A stretch of DNA of 64,000 bases from Bolinopsis microptera (GCF_026151205.1 NC_087073.1:21294837-21358836), one strand, 5' to 3'. Shown: positions 49,101-60,886, counted from the first letter of the stretch. Notes: a model not told the origin generated them from the letters alone. Program-made: numbers and translations.

Positions 49101-52100
49101 CGACAATTAACCAAAATAGCAATGATTAATTTAGATGATGAAGGTTCTCAATTAAACAAAATAGCAATGATTAATTTAGATGATGAAGGTTCTCGCCGAT
49201 AATGACAATAAAACTACTCCTTGTTACCGACTGTCCCACCTCACTCCTGAGCCAAAGGTTAGTACTTCCACAACTTCTTTAACTTTTAATTAATTAGTGG
49301 TCTTAAAACGTCTCTCGATATAAAATCACTGCCCCCCTCCTAATTACAGCCCCCCCCCCCCCCCCCCCCCTCTCAATTACATATGGCGTTTAATTAGATG
49401 AGCCAGAACCTTGCAATTGTCAGACCTCCCGGAATTGAAATAATCCTTTTACTTTCAGTTAGAAGATCAGAAACCTATCGACGAGCTGACAGATTGGGTA
49501 TGTACCCATTTCACTCTTAGTTGTTATAATTTACACCTCGCAACAGCTGTGGGATGGTGAAAAATGGCGAAATTTTACAATTTGGAAACTCGATTCAGCA
49601 TAAAAATCATTCACCATTTTGCACAATTTTTCACTATTTGAATGTTTTGCTTTCGAAATATCAAATTAAAATGTTAAATGTGTAATCTGGTACTATACGA
49701 CGATACTAAGAGCTCCGTTTCGACGTACCTTACTCTCCATAATCAGTGATCACCAAAAGTTACTACTTTTGATCTTCCTTACTCGCCATGATCACCAAAT
49801 GTTACCATTTTTGGTGTACCTTACTCTCCATGTTCACTAAAAGTTACCAGTTTTGATATACCTTTCTTACCATGTTCACCAAAAGTTACTATTTTTGATA
49901 TTCCTTACTCGCCATGATCACCAAATGTTACCATTTTTGATGTACCTTACTCTCCATGATCAGTGATCACCAAAAGTTACTACTTTTGATGTATCTTACT
50001 CGCCAAGTTTAATAAAAGTTACCATTTTTGATGTACCTTACTCTCCATGATCAGTGATCACCAAAAGTTACTACTTTTGATATTCCTTACTCGCCATGAT
50101 CACCAAATGTTACCATTTTTGATGTACCTTACTCTCCATGATCAGTGATCACCAAAAGTTACTACTTTTGATATTCCTTACTCGCCATGATCACCAAATG
50201 TTACCATTTTTGATGTACCTCACTCTCCATGATCAGTGATCACCAAAAGTTACTACTTTTGATATTCCTTACTCGCCATGATCACCAAATGTTACCATTT
50301 TTGATATACCTTACTCTCCATGATCAGTGATCACCAAAAGTTACTACTTTTGATATTCCTTACTCGCCATGATCACCAAATGTTACCATTTTTGATGTAC
50401 CTTACTCTCCATGATCAGTGATCACCAAAAGTTACTACTTTTGATATTCCTTACTCGCCATGATCACCAAATGTTACCATTTTTGATGTACCTTACTCTC
50501 CATGATCAGTGATCACCAAAAGTTACTAATTTTGATGTATCTTACTCGCCAAGTTTAATAAAAGTTACCATTTTTGATGTACCTTACTCGCCAAGTTCAC
50601 CAAATGTTACCATTTTTGATGTACCTTAATGTCCATGATCAGTGATCACCAAAAGTTACTAGTTTTGATGTATCTTACTCGCCATGATCACCAAATGTTA
50701 CCATTTTTGATGTACCTTACTCTCCATGATCAGTGATCACCAAAAGTTACTACTTTTGATATTCCTTACTCGCCATGATCACCAAATGTTACCATTTTTG
50801 ATGTACCTTACTCTCCATGATCAGTGATCACCAAAAGTTACTAATTTTGATGTATCTTAATCGCCAAGTTTAATAAAAGTTACTATTTTTGATGTACCTT
50901 ACTCTCCATGATCAGTGATCACCAAAAGTTACTACTTTTGATATTCCTTACTCGCCATGATCACCAAATGTTACCATTTTTGATGTACCTTACTCTCCAT
51001 GATCAGTGATCACCAAAAGTTACTACTTTTGATATTCCTTACTCGCCATGATCACCAAATGTTACCATTTTTGATGTACCTTACTCTCCATGATCAGTGA
51101 TCACCAAAAGTTACTACTTTTGATATTCCTTACTCGCCATGATCACCAAATGTTACCATTTTTGATGTACCTTACTCTCCATGATCAGTGATCACCAAAA
51201 GTTACTACTTTTGATATTCCTTACTCGCCATGATCACCAAATGTTACCATTTTTGATGTACCTTACTCTCCATGATCAGTGATCACCAAAAGTTACTAAT
51301 TTTGATGTATCTTGGGGGGGGGTCAACCTCATTTTACCTCATGAGGCCAGCCAAAAAAGGCAAAATTGGGATGAGGTAAAATGAGGTAAAATGAGGTAAA
51401 TAAATCTAGTTTTCTAAGCCTTTTTTTAGAGACAAAAAAGGTTTATTCGAAGTCATTATACTATAATTCGAGGCTGTGCATGGTCTCCCATGATATTTAA
51501 TGGTTTATTAGGGGTGATGTGGTCCCTGGGAAGGGGCATTCCCAGTTTAACCTACTTACTCTCCAAACTTGGGGTAAATAAAACTTCGCATTATAATTAT
51601 TATTTATGAAAAGAAAATTGAACATTTCAATTTCCATGATCCATTAGGAAATTGTTAATAGCACTTGCTAAGTTTTGTAAAGGAATTAGCAATAACTTTA
51701 GTGTCACTTAGGCAGTTGCCATTTTATGGGGATATTTCCGCATTGCATGACATGGACCATTTAAATAATATCTTAATTTGATATATCTTATCGAGTCACT
51801 CTGAAACAAATTGTGTCTAACTAGACCAAATGTAAACAACAGTTGTGCATGGAACTGGATTGGATATCTACATGAATTTAGTCGAAAATGCATAGTGAAA
51901 GGTCATTTCATAATAAATTTCTCATATAAACTCATACTGCATACAATTCTAAGTTCTTATGTACATGTTCATTGTCCAATGTTCATGATTCGCTGTAGAA
52001 TAAAGGGCGGTTCACAAAACCACTTTTCGTTCAAACAATTAGATATCACCTCTAATTAGTTGCTCTATAGGATCAGGAACAACCAACATTTTTTTTGTGT

Positions 52101-55100
52101 CTCTACGGTTTCGTATAATACTGACTTGGGCCACGCCCATATTTTTCACCAATTTTTAACAGGTAAAATTATCTAAATCGTCAATTTAGTCACGAAGGAG
52201 TATGGGAGGAGTTCTAAATGTGTGCTCCTCTTATATAAACAGTAGGAAATGATTAACTTTAGTCGAGGTTTCAGGTCTCTACAATGTCGGGAAGTTCCTG
52301 CAGGAATTTTCGCATTGTGCTGAAGCGCAAGATTCACTGCGCCAAAAGCGAAGGTCGTAGAGACATGAGACCTTGACTAAAGTTAACCATTTCATACCAT
52401 TGCTATAAGAGTATGCCACTTTCAGAGTCCTGAACACACTCCCATATCTCTTAATCGTCAATTATATGAATTTTACCTGCTAAAATATATCATCTTTAAC
52501 TAATATCAATTTAGTTTAACACTGTTAGTTTTAAAAAAGAACATAATACTTCACACCAAACTAACGCACAATATGGTAATATAAAAAAGGAAGGTTTTCC
52601 TTGGATTCCAAATTCAACTTTGATATATCCTGGCACTGATTATCATTAATCGATTGTTATCCATTTTCCAATGCAGTCAGCAAGTTCCAATTTAGGTAGA
52701 CTAGGTTTTCGCATCTTCATATTATGTTCAGAAGCAGGCCAGAAGGGGTTGTTACCAGAGGAATATCTTCTTGGAACAAGGGAATTAATGAGGTCTTCAT
52801 TTATTTGGGAAGTTGGTCGTTTAGCTCCGGACAGTCTATGCACGGTCCCTGCACGGTCCATGCAACAACAAGAGAACACTCCATGCACGGTCCATGCACG
52901 GTTCCTGCACAATGAACACTTGATGCACGGTCCCTGCACGGTCAGTCCCTGCACACTCCCTGCACGGTCTATGCACGGTCCCTGCACGGTCCCTGCACAG
53001 TAACATATGAACACCGGCTACTAGCCGGCTACTAGCCGGCTAGTAGCCACTTTTGTAATAACAGCTCCTCAACTTCACATTACCAAACCGGCTACTAACC
53101 GGCACTTAAAAAGTGGTCACTAGCCGGCTACTAACCGGCTACTAGCCGGCTAGTGACCACAAAGTGGCTACTAACCGGCTACTAGGCGGTCACTAGCCGG
53201 CGATTAGCTGAGCTCTAAAGCAGACCAAAGCGGCTACTAACCTACTAAGCAGACCTACTAAGTAGGTCTACTTTAGAGCCAAGCTAATAGTTACTTGGAC
53301 TCCAAACAATTTCAAATTGCAGTAATCAAATCTAATTGCAGCCAGCGGCACACACTTACTATTACTATCATGATTGTACTATAGACAGAAAATCTTTCAA
53401 ATCGATTTTGGGCGCTTTTTAACCATTTGTTGTAAAGTTTTTAGATAAGTTAAACATCTAAATTTATTAAAATTTTTATCGGAATGAATTAATTGATATT
53501 TAATAATTTATTCGGTAGGTTTATCTGATATTGATATTGATTATATTGATATTGTTATTATTGAACGAAGCTAACTCTAGACATAGTTAATACTACTTCT
53601 TTTAAGAAAGGGACTTGGAGTATAAACGACCAAGTTTGCATAAATTTCTATCCAACCAAGAACTCAGGAGGCAAAGGTGGGTGCGTAAACTTTTGGTCTG
53701 CACTCTCCGATCCTGTATCACCCTGGATTCTTCTCGACGTATCTTTGTAAAAGTTATATACCTTCTAGTCAATCTCTTGCTACTCCAAGTCCCCTAAGAT
53801 ATCTGATCTAAAGTTCGTGCTAGTTATATATATATGAAATATATTTTTGTGTGCTTTAATTGATACTAAATAAAATTGTTGTTTTCTTGAGCCGGCTAGT
53901 GACCGGTTAGTAGCCACTTGGTGGCTACTAACCGGTTAGTAGCCGCAGGGAGTGTGCATAGACCGTGCAGGGAGTGTGCAGGGACTGACCGTGCAGGGAC
54001 TGTGCATGGAGTGTTCTCTTGTTGTTGTATGGACCGTGCAGGGACCGTGCATAGACTGTCCGGAGCTAAACGACCAACTTGCCATTTATTTCTTCATAAC
54101 TCGTCACTGACAGTCCGGACAGGATGAGCATTGACGAGATCCACTGATTACCTTATAGCTCGTCATTGATAGGATCAGTATTAAATGAGGTCGAATGATT
54201 ACTTCATAGCTCGTCACTAACTGGATCAGCATAACATGACTACAGACTAACAACTAACGAGGTCCAGTGATCTTTTGCTGATACGTCAAGACAAGATCAG
54301 TAAATAGCTATAAATATCGAAAAAAATTAGCTTAGAAATTACAGAGTACAAATGCATTCTTTACAACTAACTCTTTGGCCTCATCTTTTTAAATCACTCA
54401 TTCCCTCTGAAACAAGATAATGCTTAGGACTAGGAGGAACTTAGTTAACTTCTTGTATGATTCAGTAAGAGGAAAATTCCTTAGTAAGCTAACATTATTT
54501 TGTAGGATGTTTCCACTTATCATATCTGTTATCCAGCATAATCCCACAACTAGACTCTCTTATTCTTGAGTCTTGACAATGACAGCAGCAATGCAATGTA
54601 CACTATTTTGATGCTCGGTCCAGGTCTCCAAGAAAACCTTCCTTTTTATATTCTCATATTGTGTGTTAGTTTGGTGTGAAGTATTATTTTCTTTTTTTAA
54701 ACTAACAGTGTTAAACTAAATTGATATCAGTTAAAGATGATATATTTTAACAGGTAAAATTCATATAATTGACGATTAAGAGATATGGGAGTGTGTTCAA
54801 GACTCTGAAAGTGGCATACTCTTATAGCAATGGTATGAAATGGTTAACTTTAGTCAAGGTCTCATGTCTCTACGACCTTCGCTTTTGGCGCTGTGAATCT
54901 TGCGCTTCAAGCGCAATGCGCAAATTCCTGCAGGAACTTCCTGACATTGTAGAGACCTGATACCTCGAATAAAGTTAACCATTTCCTTCTGTTTATATTA
55001 GAGGAGCACACATTTAGATCTCCTTCCATACTCCTTCGTGACTAAATTGACGATTTAGAGAATTTTACCTGTTAAAAATTTGTGCCGAGATTTACCTCAT

Positions 55101-58100
55101 TTTACCTCATGAGGCCAGCCAAAAAAGGCAAAATTGGGATGAGGTAAAATGAGGTAAAATGAGGTTGACCCCCCCCCTATCTTACTCGCCAAGTTTAATA
55201 AAAGTTACCATTTTTGATGTACCTTACTCGCCAAGTTCACCAAATGTTACCATTTTTGATGTACCTTACTGTCCATGATCAGTGATCACCAAAAGTTACT
55301 ACTTTTGATATTCCTTACTCGCCAAGTTTAATAAAAGTTACCATTTTTGATGTACCTTACTCGCCAAGTTCACCAAATGTTACCATTTTTGATGTACCTT
55401 ACTCTCCATGATCAGTGATCACCAAAAGTTACTAGTTTTGATGTATCTTACTCGCCATGATCACCAAATGTTACCATTTTTGATGTACCTTACTCTCCAT
55501 GATCAGTGATCACCAAAAGTTACTACTTTTGATATTCCTTACTCGCCATGATCACCAAATGTTACCATTTTTGATGTACCTTACTCTCCATGATCAGTGA
55601 TCACCAAAAGTTACTAATTTTGATGTATCTTACTCGCCAAGTTTAATAAAAGTTACTATTTTTGATGTACCTTACTCTCCATGATCAGTGATCACCAAAA
55701 GTTACTACTTTTGATATTCCTTACTCGCCATGATCACCAAATGTTACCATTTTTGATGTACCTTACTCTCCATGATCAGTGATCACCAAAAGTTACTACT
55801 TTTGATATTCCTTACTCGCCATGATCACCAAATGTTACCATTTTTGATGTACCTTACTCTCCATGATCAGTGATCACCAAAAGTTACTAATTTTGATGTA
55901 TCTTACTCGCCAAGTTTAATAAAAGTTACCATTTTTGATGTACCTTACTCTCCATGATCAGTGATCACCAAAAGTTACTACTTTTGATATTCCTTACTCG
56001 CCATGATCACCAAATGTTACCATTTTTGATGTACCTTACTCTCCATGATCAGTGATCACCAAAAGTTACTACTTTTGATATTCCTTACTCGCCATGATCA
56101 CCAAATGTTACCATTTTTGATGTACCTTACTCTCCATGATCAGTGATCACCAAAAGTTACTACTTTTGATATTCCTTACTCGCCATGATCACCAAATGTT
56201 ACCATTTTTGATGTACCTTACTCTCCATGATCAGTGATCACCAAAAGTTACTACTTTTGATATTCCTTACTCGCCATGATCACCAAATGTTACCATTTTT
56301 GATGTACCTTACTCTCCATGATCAGTGATCACCAAAAGTTACTACTTTTGATATTCCTTACTCGCCATGATCACCAAATGTTACCATTTTTGATGTACCT
56401 TACTCTCCATGATCAGTGATCACCAAAAGTTACTAATTTTGATGTATCTTACTCGCCAAGTTTAATAAAAGTTACCATTTTTGATGTACCTTACTCGCCA
56501 AGTTCACCAAATGTTACCATTTTTGATGTACCTTACTGTCCATGATCAGTGATCACCAAAAGTTACTAGTTTTGATGTATCTTACTCGCCAAGTTTAATA
56601 AAAGTTACTAGTTTTGATATACCTTACTATCCAAGTTCACCAAAAGTTACCAGTATCAATGTACCTTTCTCACCAAGTTCAGTGTTCACTAAAAGTTACC
56701 AGTTTTGATATGCATTTTTCGTCATGTTCACTAAATGTTACCAGTTTCAATGTACTATACCTTTCTCATCATTTTCACTTAAAGCTACCAGTTTCAATGT
56801 ACCTTTCTCACCATGTTCACTAGTTTTGACGAAAAATGGTGATGGATAGTTTTGGTGAATCAAGTTTCCCAATTGTAAAACCTTCACCAAAAGTTACCAG
56901 TATCAATGTACTTTTCTCACCAAGTTCAGTGTTCACTAAAAGTTACCAGTTTTGATATGCATTTTTCGTCATGTTCACTAAATGTTACCAGTTTCAATGT
57001 ACTATACCTTTCTCATCATTTTCACTTAAAGTTACCAGTTTCAATGTACCTTTCTCACCATGTTCACTAGTTTTGACGAAAAATGGTGATGGATAGTTTT
57101 GGTGAATCAAGTTTCCCAATTGTAAAACCTAGACTTACTTTAAACATAATGAAACACATTGAAACACGATTGTTTAATTGTTTCTTTACATCCTCAAAAT
57201 CTGAGTTAGTAACCAGATATTGTTTTAAAGTGATAACACCAGGTCAAAACTAAAACTAGAAGGCAAATATACTCATCGAAAAATGGCAGAAAATGGTGAA
57301 ATTTTACAATTTAGAAACCCGATTCACCATAAAAATCATTCACCATTTTACACCATTTTCACCATTGGGATGCATCTATAGTTTGTATTCTAATATTTTT
57401 CGGTATCATTTTGTTTCTGATTTTTCCTGTCTTAACTTAACATCCACGACCCGCAAATTTAAGTAACTTATCTGCAGGGTCTAAGGGGTCGTTCACATAT
57501 TACGTAATCAAGGTTTGACCCCCCCCCCCGTAATCAAGACCCAACCCCCTCCTATATTACGTAAGTTTTGAGTTAAATGTTGATCTGCAGGGTCTAAGTG
57601 CTGAGGAACTGAACTGTTTGTACGGTTATTCTGAGAGCATGGAGGACTTCGACCCATTTGCATCTTTCGTTGACCAGAGATTCGATCAAGTATATATAGT
57701 TATATTACAATTTTATTGCCAATTTTCATTTTACCTTTTACCTTCTGCTCGAGTGCGGTATATTATCATTATAAATGTTATGATGATCGTTATTAATTAA
57801 AGAAATTTGCGATTTTTCCGGGTCTCGTCTTAACAACTGTTGTCTAGATTTTGACAATTTAAGCTTCTTATATTGGAATTAATAAGGGGGCCTCATACTT
57901 AGTAGTATGAGATAAATTTTATCATCTGGTTATGTTTATGCTCAAACTTATCTCGCCAGGATTTGGACATTCCTGACTCGACCTCCCCTTCCTTCCCCCC
58001 TCTGCAGATCTCACCCCAGATGTTCACCCCACAACAGTTAAACTCCTACCCTCCCACCTTCATGTCAAGCTTCCGTCTGTCTGACTTGCCTGTTACTGCT

Positions 58101-59180
58101 TCTACTCCTAAAACTTCTCACCGGGTGAACTTCCCCAGCAGTTCCACCTTTTCTCAGCACCATGACGAGAGGAAAGTGTACTGGGGTGCTGCTGACACGA
58201 GTGCTAACACTCATTACTGGGGTGCTGCTGACACGAGTGCTAACACTCATTTCAGTCCTTTTGATTCTATGGTTGGTTTGTTAGTGTTTATTTATAAGTT
58301 ATAAGTATGTACCAGGTTTATAAATAATAATTCTGATATATTGACGTTTTGTTTTTTATCCAACTTAACTGCTTCAATAAGCCCCCCCCCCCCCCTACCA
58401 CTACCTCCCGTTGTGTTACTAATGAAACTCTCAATCAGGAACACATCTGGGCCCCTTACTCCATCTGCAAGCCTCAGTTGGAAACGGCAGACTACAAACC
58501 TCGCCGACTGTTCCACTCCTCAGCTAGTCCAACTGTAAGAGTAAAACCCTACTCACGTCCCCTCAAACATACACTATCTTCAGCTGGCCATTCTGAGTGT
58601 TCCAGCACCGACACAGCCACCAGTCCCAACCTCTCATGTACCAGCACCGACACAGCCACCAGTCCCAACCTCTCTCCAGAACGGAATATCTCTAACCCTT
58701 TCTGCTCCCCTGGACTAGCACACTACAGCTCTTACTGCTCTCCAGGGCACACAAACGACAACCTTCACTTCTCCTCGGATCGCACAATCTCCAACCATCC
58801 CTACTCACCTAACCAGACTCCCAACTGCAACTCTAACTTCGCCCCAGAACCAGCTCATTTCAACCCTCACCAGCCCGGATTCGCTCAACCACCTGTTTTC
58901 AACCCTCACCAGCCCGGATTCGCTCAACCATATGTTTTCAACCCTCCCCTCGGTTTGGACGATCTCCGTAACCATCTTATCTGCTGTGTGGTAAGTTGTG
59001 TTATTTAATTTAAAACCATTCATTTGATTTGTGCTTCATATCTTAGTTTTTCAAAACTTGTTTAGTTTATTTCCTCTTTCATAAAGTAACAAGAATCTGT
59101 TCTGATTTTTATCCTCATTTCAGAACTTGCTGGACCAGTTTAAACATGTTTCCTCCCTGTTAAACGGACAATTCCACTGA
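46129..59180 (+). CDS. Gene B: disordered protein of about 378 aa, unrecognised
   Basis: Exons join in phase 0 throughout: 46129-46206, 46394-46432, 57591-57689, 57960-58271, 58439-58990 and 59124-59180 (TGA at 59178). The start ATGATG follows directly on an acceptor (AATTTAG). The first two exons recur at 49180-49257 and 49459-49497. The N-terminal part (about 70 residues) is acidic, with SAEELNCLYGYSESMEDFD and DPFASFVDQRF. The rest is rich in S, P, N, H and T and predicted disordered. Three in-frame tandem duplications are present: 12 residues (YWGAADTSANTH), about 13 residues (CSSTDTATSPNLS) and 13 residues (FNPHQPGFAQPxV). The C terminus (LDDLRNHLICCV, LLDQFKHVSSLL) looks helical. No known domain is seen. 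Its position between two DAZ-like genes invites, but does not show, a role in RNA regulation. Confidence 0.65.
46650..46946. repeat. Satellite seed of 42-49-bp monomers in duplication copy 1
   Basis: About seven diverged monomers of the form TGTACCTTACTCNCCATG, then TTCACCAAAAGTTACCA, lie between inverted flanking motifs: AATTTTACAATTTGGAAACT at about 46507 and TTTCCCGATTGTAAAACC at about 46985. The same flank occurs at 57300. The array looks like the core of a non-autonomous element that carries a minisatellite. Confidence 0.75.
47013..47587 (-). pseudogene. Mariner-type transposase pseudogene, copy 2
   Basis: This is a duplicate of the pseudogene at 43955-44529. One extra change (TCTTCG to TTATCG, near 47355) adds a stop on the minus strand, splitting the long frame into 47354-47587 and 47159-47344. 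It confirms that the frame is under no constraint. Confidence 0.82.
47881..48379. mobile_element. MITE with inverted ends and G-runs, copy 2
   Basis: This duplicate of 44824-45330 differs mainly in G-run length (about 17 instead of about 30 at the first run, longer at the second) and scattered single changes. Such differences may partly reflect sequencing error in homopolymers. Confidence 0.8.
49180..49497 (+). CDS. Duplicated exons 1 and 2 of gene B
   Basis: Exons 49180-49257 and 49459-49497 are copies of 46129-46206 and 46394-46432, with the same acceptors (AATTTAG, CTTTCAG) and donors (AAAG|GTTAGT, TGG|GTATGT). Both exons are phase 0 at the shared boundaries, so transcripts could use either set, or include the 13-residue exon twice without a frameshift. 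The upstream promoter lies outside the duplicated unit, so copy 2 depends on the same transcript unless it has its own start. Confidence 0.7.
49705..51313. repeat. 91-bp higher-order satellite, left part
   Basis: Alternating monomers of 49 bp (with CTCTCCATGATCAGTGATCA and GTTACTAC) and 42 bp (with TCGCCATGATCACCAAATG and TTACCA) form a 91-bp dimer repeated nearly without change. Occasional third-type monomers (CGCCAAGTTTAATAAAAG) interrupt it. TGATCAGTGATCA is repeated in every dimer. The array is interrupted at 51314 by an inserted element and resumes at 55178. Confidence 0.95.
51314..55177. mobile_element. 3.86-kb foldback transposon inserted in the satellite
   Basis: The element is flanked by a 6-bp direct repeat TATCTT (51308-51313 and 55178-55183), and the satellite reads continuously if it is removed. 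Ends are GGGGGGTCAACCTCATTTTA and its reverse complement. Long arms mirror each other: about 52150-52610 against 54635-55080, and 52803-53000 against about 53940-54090. The inner arms are arrays of TGCACGGTCC decamers and of CCGGCTACTAG units. A loop of about 0.6 kb (53290-53880) remains. A 60-residue frame (starting MTIKRYGSVF) is preserved in both arms but has no known domain, and no transposase was found. The design resembles Drosophila FB or plant/urchin TU foldback elements. Confidence 0.85.
55178..56850. repeat. 91-bp higher-order satellite, right part
   Basis: This continues the array broken at 51314. After about 56600 the monomers become irregular (CACCAAGTTCAGTGTTCAC, CAGTTTCAATGTAC types). 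The segment around 56640-56880 is itself repeated at 56883-57120, including the element-end motif TTTCCCAATTGTAAAACCT. The decay of order at the edge is typical of satellite borders. Confidence 0.93.
57287..57365. repeat. Flank motif of the satellite-bearing element
   Basis: GGTGAAATTTTACAATTTAG and CATAAAAATCATTCACCATT match the left flank of the short satellite at about 46500-46560 and 49560-49625 in the same orientation. It may be a terminal repeat of the element that carries the satellite. Confidence 0.5.
57470..57598. repeat. 16-bp direct repeat duplicating the acceptor of a gene B exon around MITE sequence
   Basis: ATCTGCAGGGTCTAAG occurs at 57470-57485 and again at 57583-57598; the second copy holds the acceptor CTGCAG|GGT used for the exon at 57591. 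The 97 bp between them carry one end of the GGGGTCGTTCACATATTACG MITE with a C-run. Two identical 3' splice sites therefore lie 113 bp apart. Confidence 0.8.
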
Positions 59181-60099
59181 CAAAGTAAGAATCCATCTCA
59201 GTTAAATTATTGTTTCAGTTTCTGTGAATTTTTTACTCGTTATTTTGTCTCCACCGTGAGTTCCGCATTATTTCACTTGTACAAAACATTGATCTAATGA
59301 GGTGTGCTCATTATTTCTGTAATTTTCTCAAAATTGTTTTCATCTGCTTGTATTTTGTTTTAAAGGATAGGTGGGTTTGTTTACAACCATACAAAAATGA
59401 GCAGCACATACCATCGGGTTAATGTGTTTGGGGCACCCTGTACTCAACAAATTGTTTATTGTAAATTTGGTTAGAAATTGAGTGTTCCCAGTATTGAGTT
59501 GTGGGAATAACCTCTACAATATATTCTGGACTTTTTTGCATTGTTATCATTTCTGTAAAATTTAATTTCTGCACGTTTAAGAATCCTTGGACATAGTTTA
59601 TTTTTCTACATTTGTTTGATATATAGTTTTCTAAGAAATTCTAAAACTTTGGCTGTGTTTAACTCGTGATTTTTATTTGTTTTTCCAAATACCCCAAAAT
59701 TTGTTCGCGTATCATAGGTTACTTTTAATTGCATTTTTAGTGCTTAACATTAATTAACAATCTAATCAAAATATTGATTATTATGATTTTTATGCAGTTG
59801 TGAAAACTATCTTAACAACGGGCTTTTATGTCTACTTTTGTTATGTTATTTAAATTGTCAAATAGAAATTTGATGAAACTTAATAAAATTTGTAATCTGC
59901 TCATAGAGCTCATTTCTGTTATTGATTACTCTTTTAGATATTAATTGTACAAATAAGCCTTCTATTCTCTCTGACTTACATATTCTTGTGACTCACTCCT
60001 TTGATTCGAAATTAATGAGGTTAATGAATACAGATGGAATTAATTAAGTATAAGACAGACTATAACAATCCTTTTAACTAAATATTGTTTTCTAGGATA

Positions 60100-60886
60100 A
60101 TGTTATTCCCTCTGATGATAACTAAAGAATGGAACCTGGTTCAGCATGACATCACCACTTCTCAGGAGTTTACTGCATCGCTCCAACGTGAGTGGAAGGT
60201 TCGGCACTATTTTAGCCGATGGTTTGAGGACAACTTGTCTGAGGCCATCGTGAATCTTGATTTGACAAAGGAGGACTACTGCATGGAACTTTACTACTGC
60301 ATGGAACTTTACAAACATTGGAAAGAGTTGGAAGAGAGCGGAGAAAAGCTGGTGGACTCACTACTGAGGGTGTTACAGGAAACTTTCCTAGACATTGTGT
60401 CGGATTTGAGGGTACGTAACTTTATTATAATCTATATTCTGTAATAATTGTAGATTCTTGTATTTGTATTTAACTTGTAGGTTCACCAATTGTTGCTACC
60501 CAGTAAATTGCTTGTTATAATTATTCGCCAAATACATCCGTTCATGACGTAAACTATTCCAAACCATAAACAATAAAATATCAACTTCCTCACAATATGC
60601 ACCATTTCAGGACCCGGATTTGGAGTTCCTTCCTCTGGATACAGTTGACTACCCCACACCCCCCCCCCCCCACACACACACCCCCCCCCCCCCCCCCCCC
60701 CACACTCCCCCCCACACACTCCCCCCCCCCCACACTCCCCCCCCCCCCCCACACTCCACCCCACACTCCCCACACTCCCACACTCCGAACATTTCTCATA
60801 GATTTCACCAACATCCACTCTCGAACCTTGAACACCAGATTCGAATGTTCTTGAATCTACGGGCTCGTAAGAGCTACCATCTTTAA
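60100..60886 (+). CDS. Gene C: small helical protein with P/H-rich tail, unrecognised
   Basis: The exons are 60100-60411 (after acceptor TTTCTAG at 60095) and 60611-60886 (TAA), joined in phase 0 to give 195 residues. The first exon encodes MLFPLMITKEWNLVQHDITT and a charged, helical stretch (WKVRHYFSRWFEDNLSEAIV, KHWKELEESGEKLVDSLLRV). It contains an exact six-residue tandem duplication, YCMELY. The second exon starts DPDLEFLPLDTVDYP and runs into a low-complexity P/H/T segment coded by a C-rich microsatellite (60655-60780). Slippage there could change which frame is read afterwards. The start is the first ATG after the acceptor; an upstream coding exon is possible. I recognise no domain. 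Confidence 0.55.
60655..60780. repeat. C-rich (CACCCC)n microsatellite in a coding exon
   Basis: Runs of 5 to 18 C residues alternate with CACACA and ACACTCC. All three plus-strand frames stay open across it, so the downstream frame depends on exact homopolymer length. Confidence 0.9.

Larger units (their letters stand above)
47006..50040. repeat. 3.06-kb tandem segmental duplication, copy 2
   Basis: This is the second copy of the unit starting at about 43948. The breakpoint lies inside the mariner element, so this copy lacks the element's left end. At its right end the satellite, about 0.3 kb in copy 1, has expanded to 1.6 kb. Both coding exons of gene B are retained with identical splice signals (49180-49257 and 49459-49497). 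Confidence 0.92.

Noticed and set aside
59124-60411. Fusion of genes B and C into one protein
   Set aside because: Only one frame of the exon at 59124 is open and it ends in TGA; neither possible entry phase into the exon at 60096 avoids a stop.
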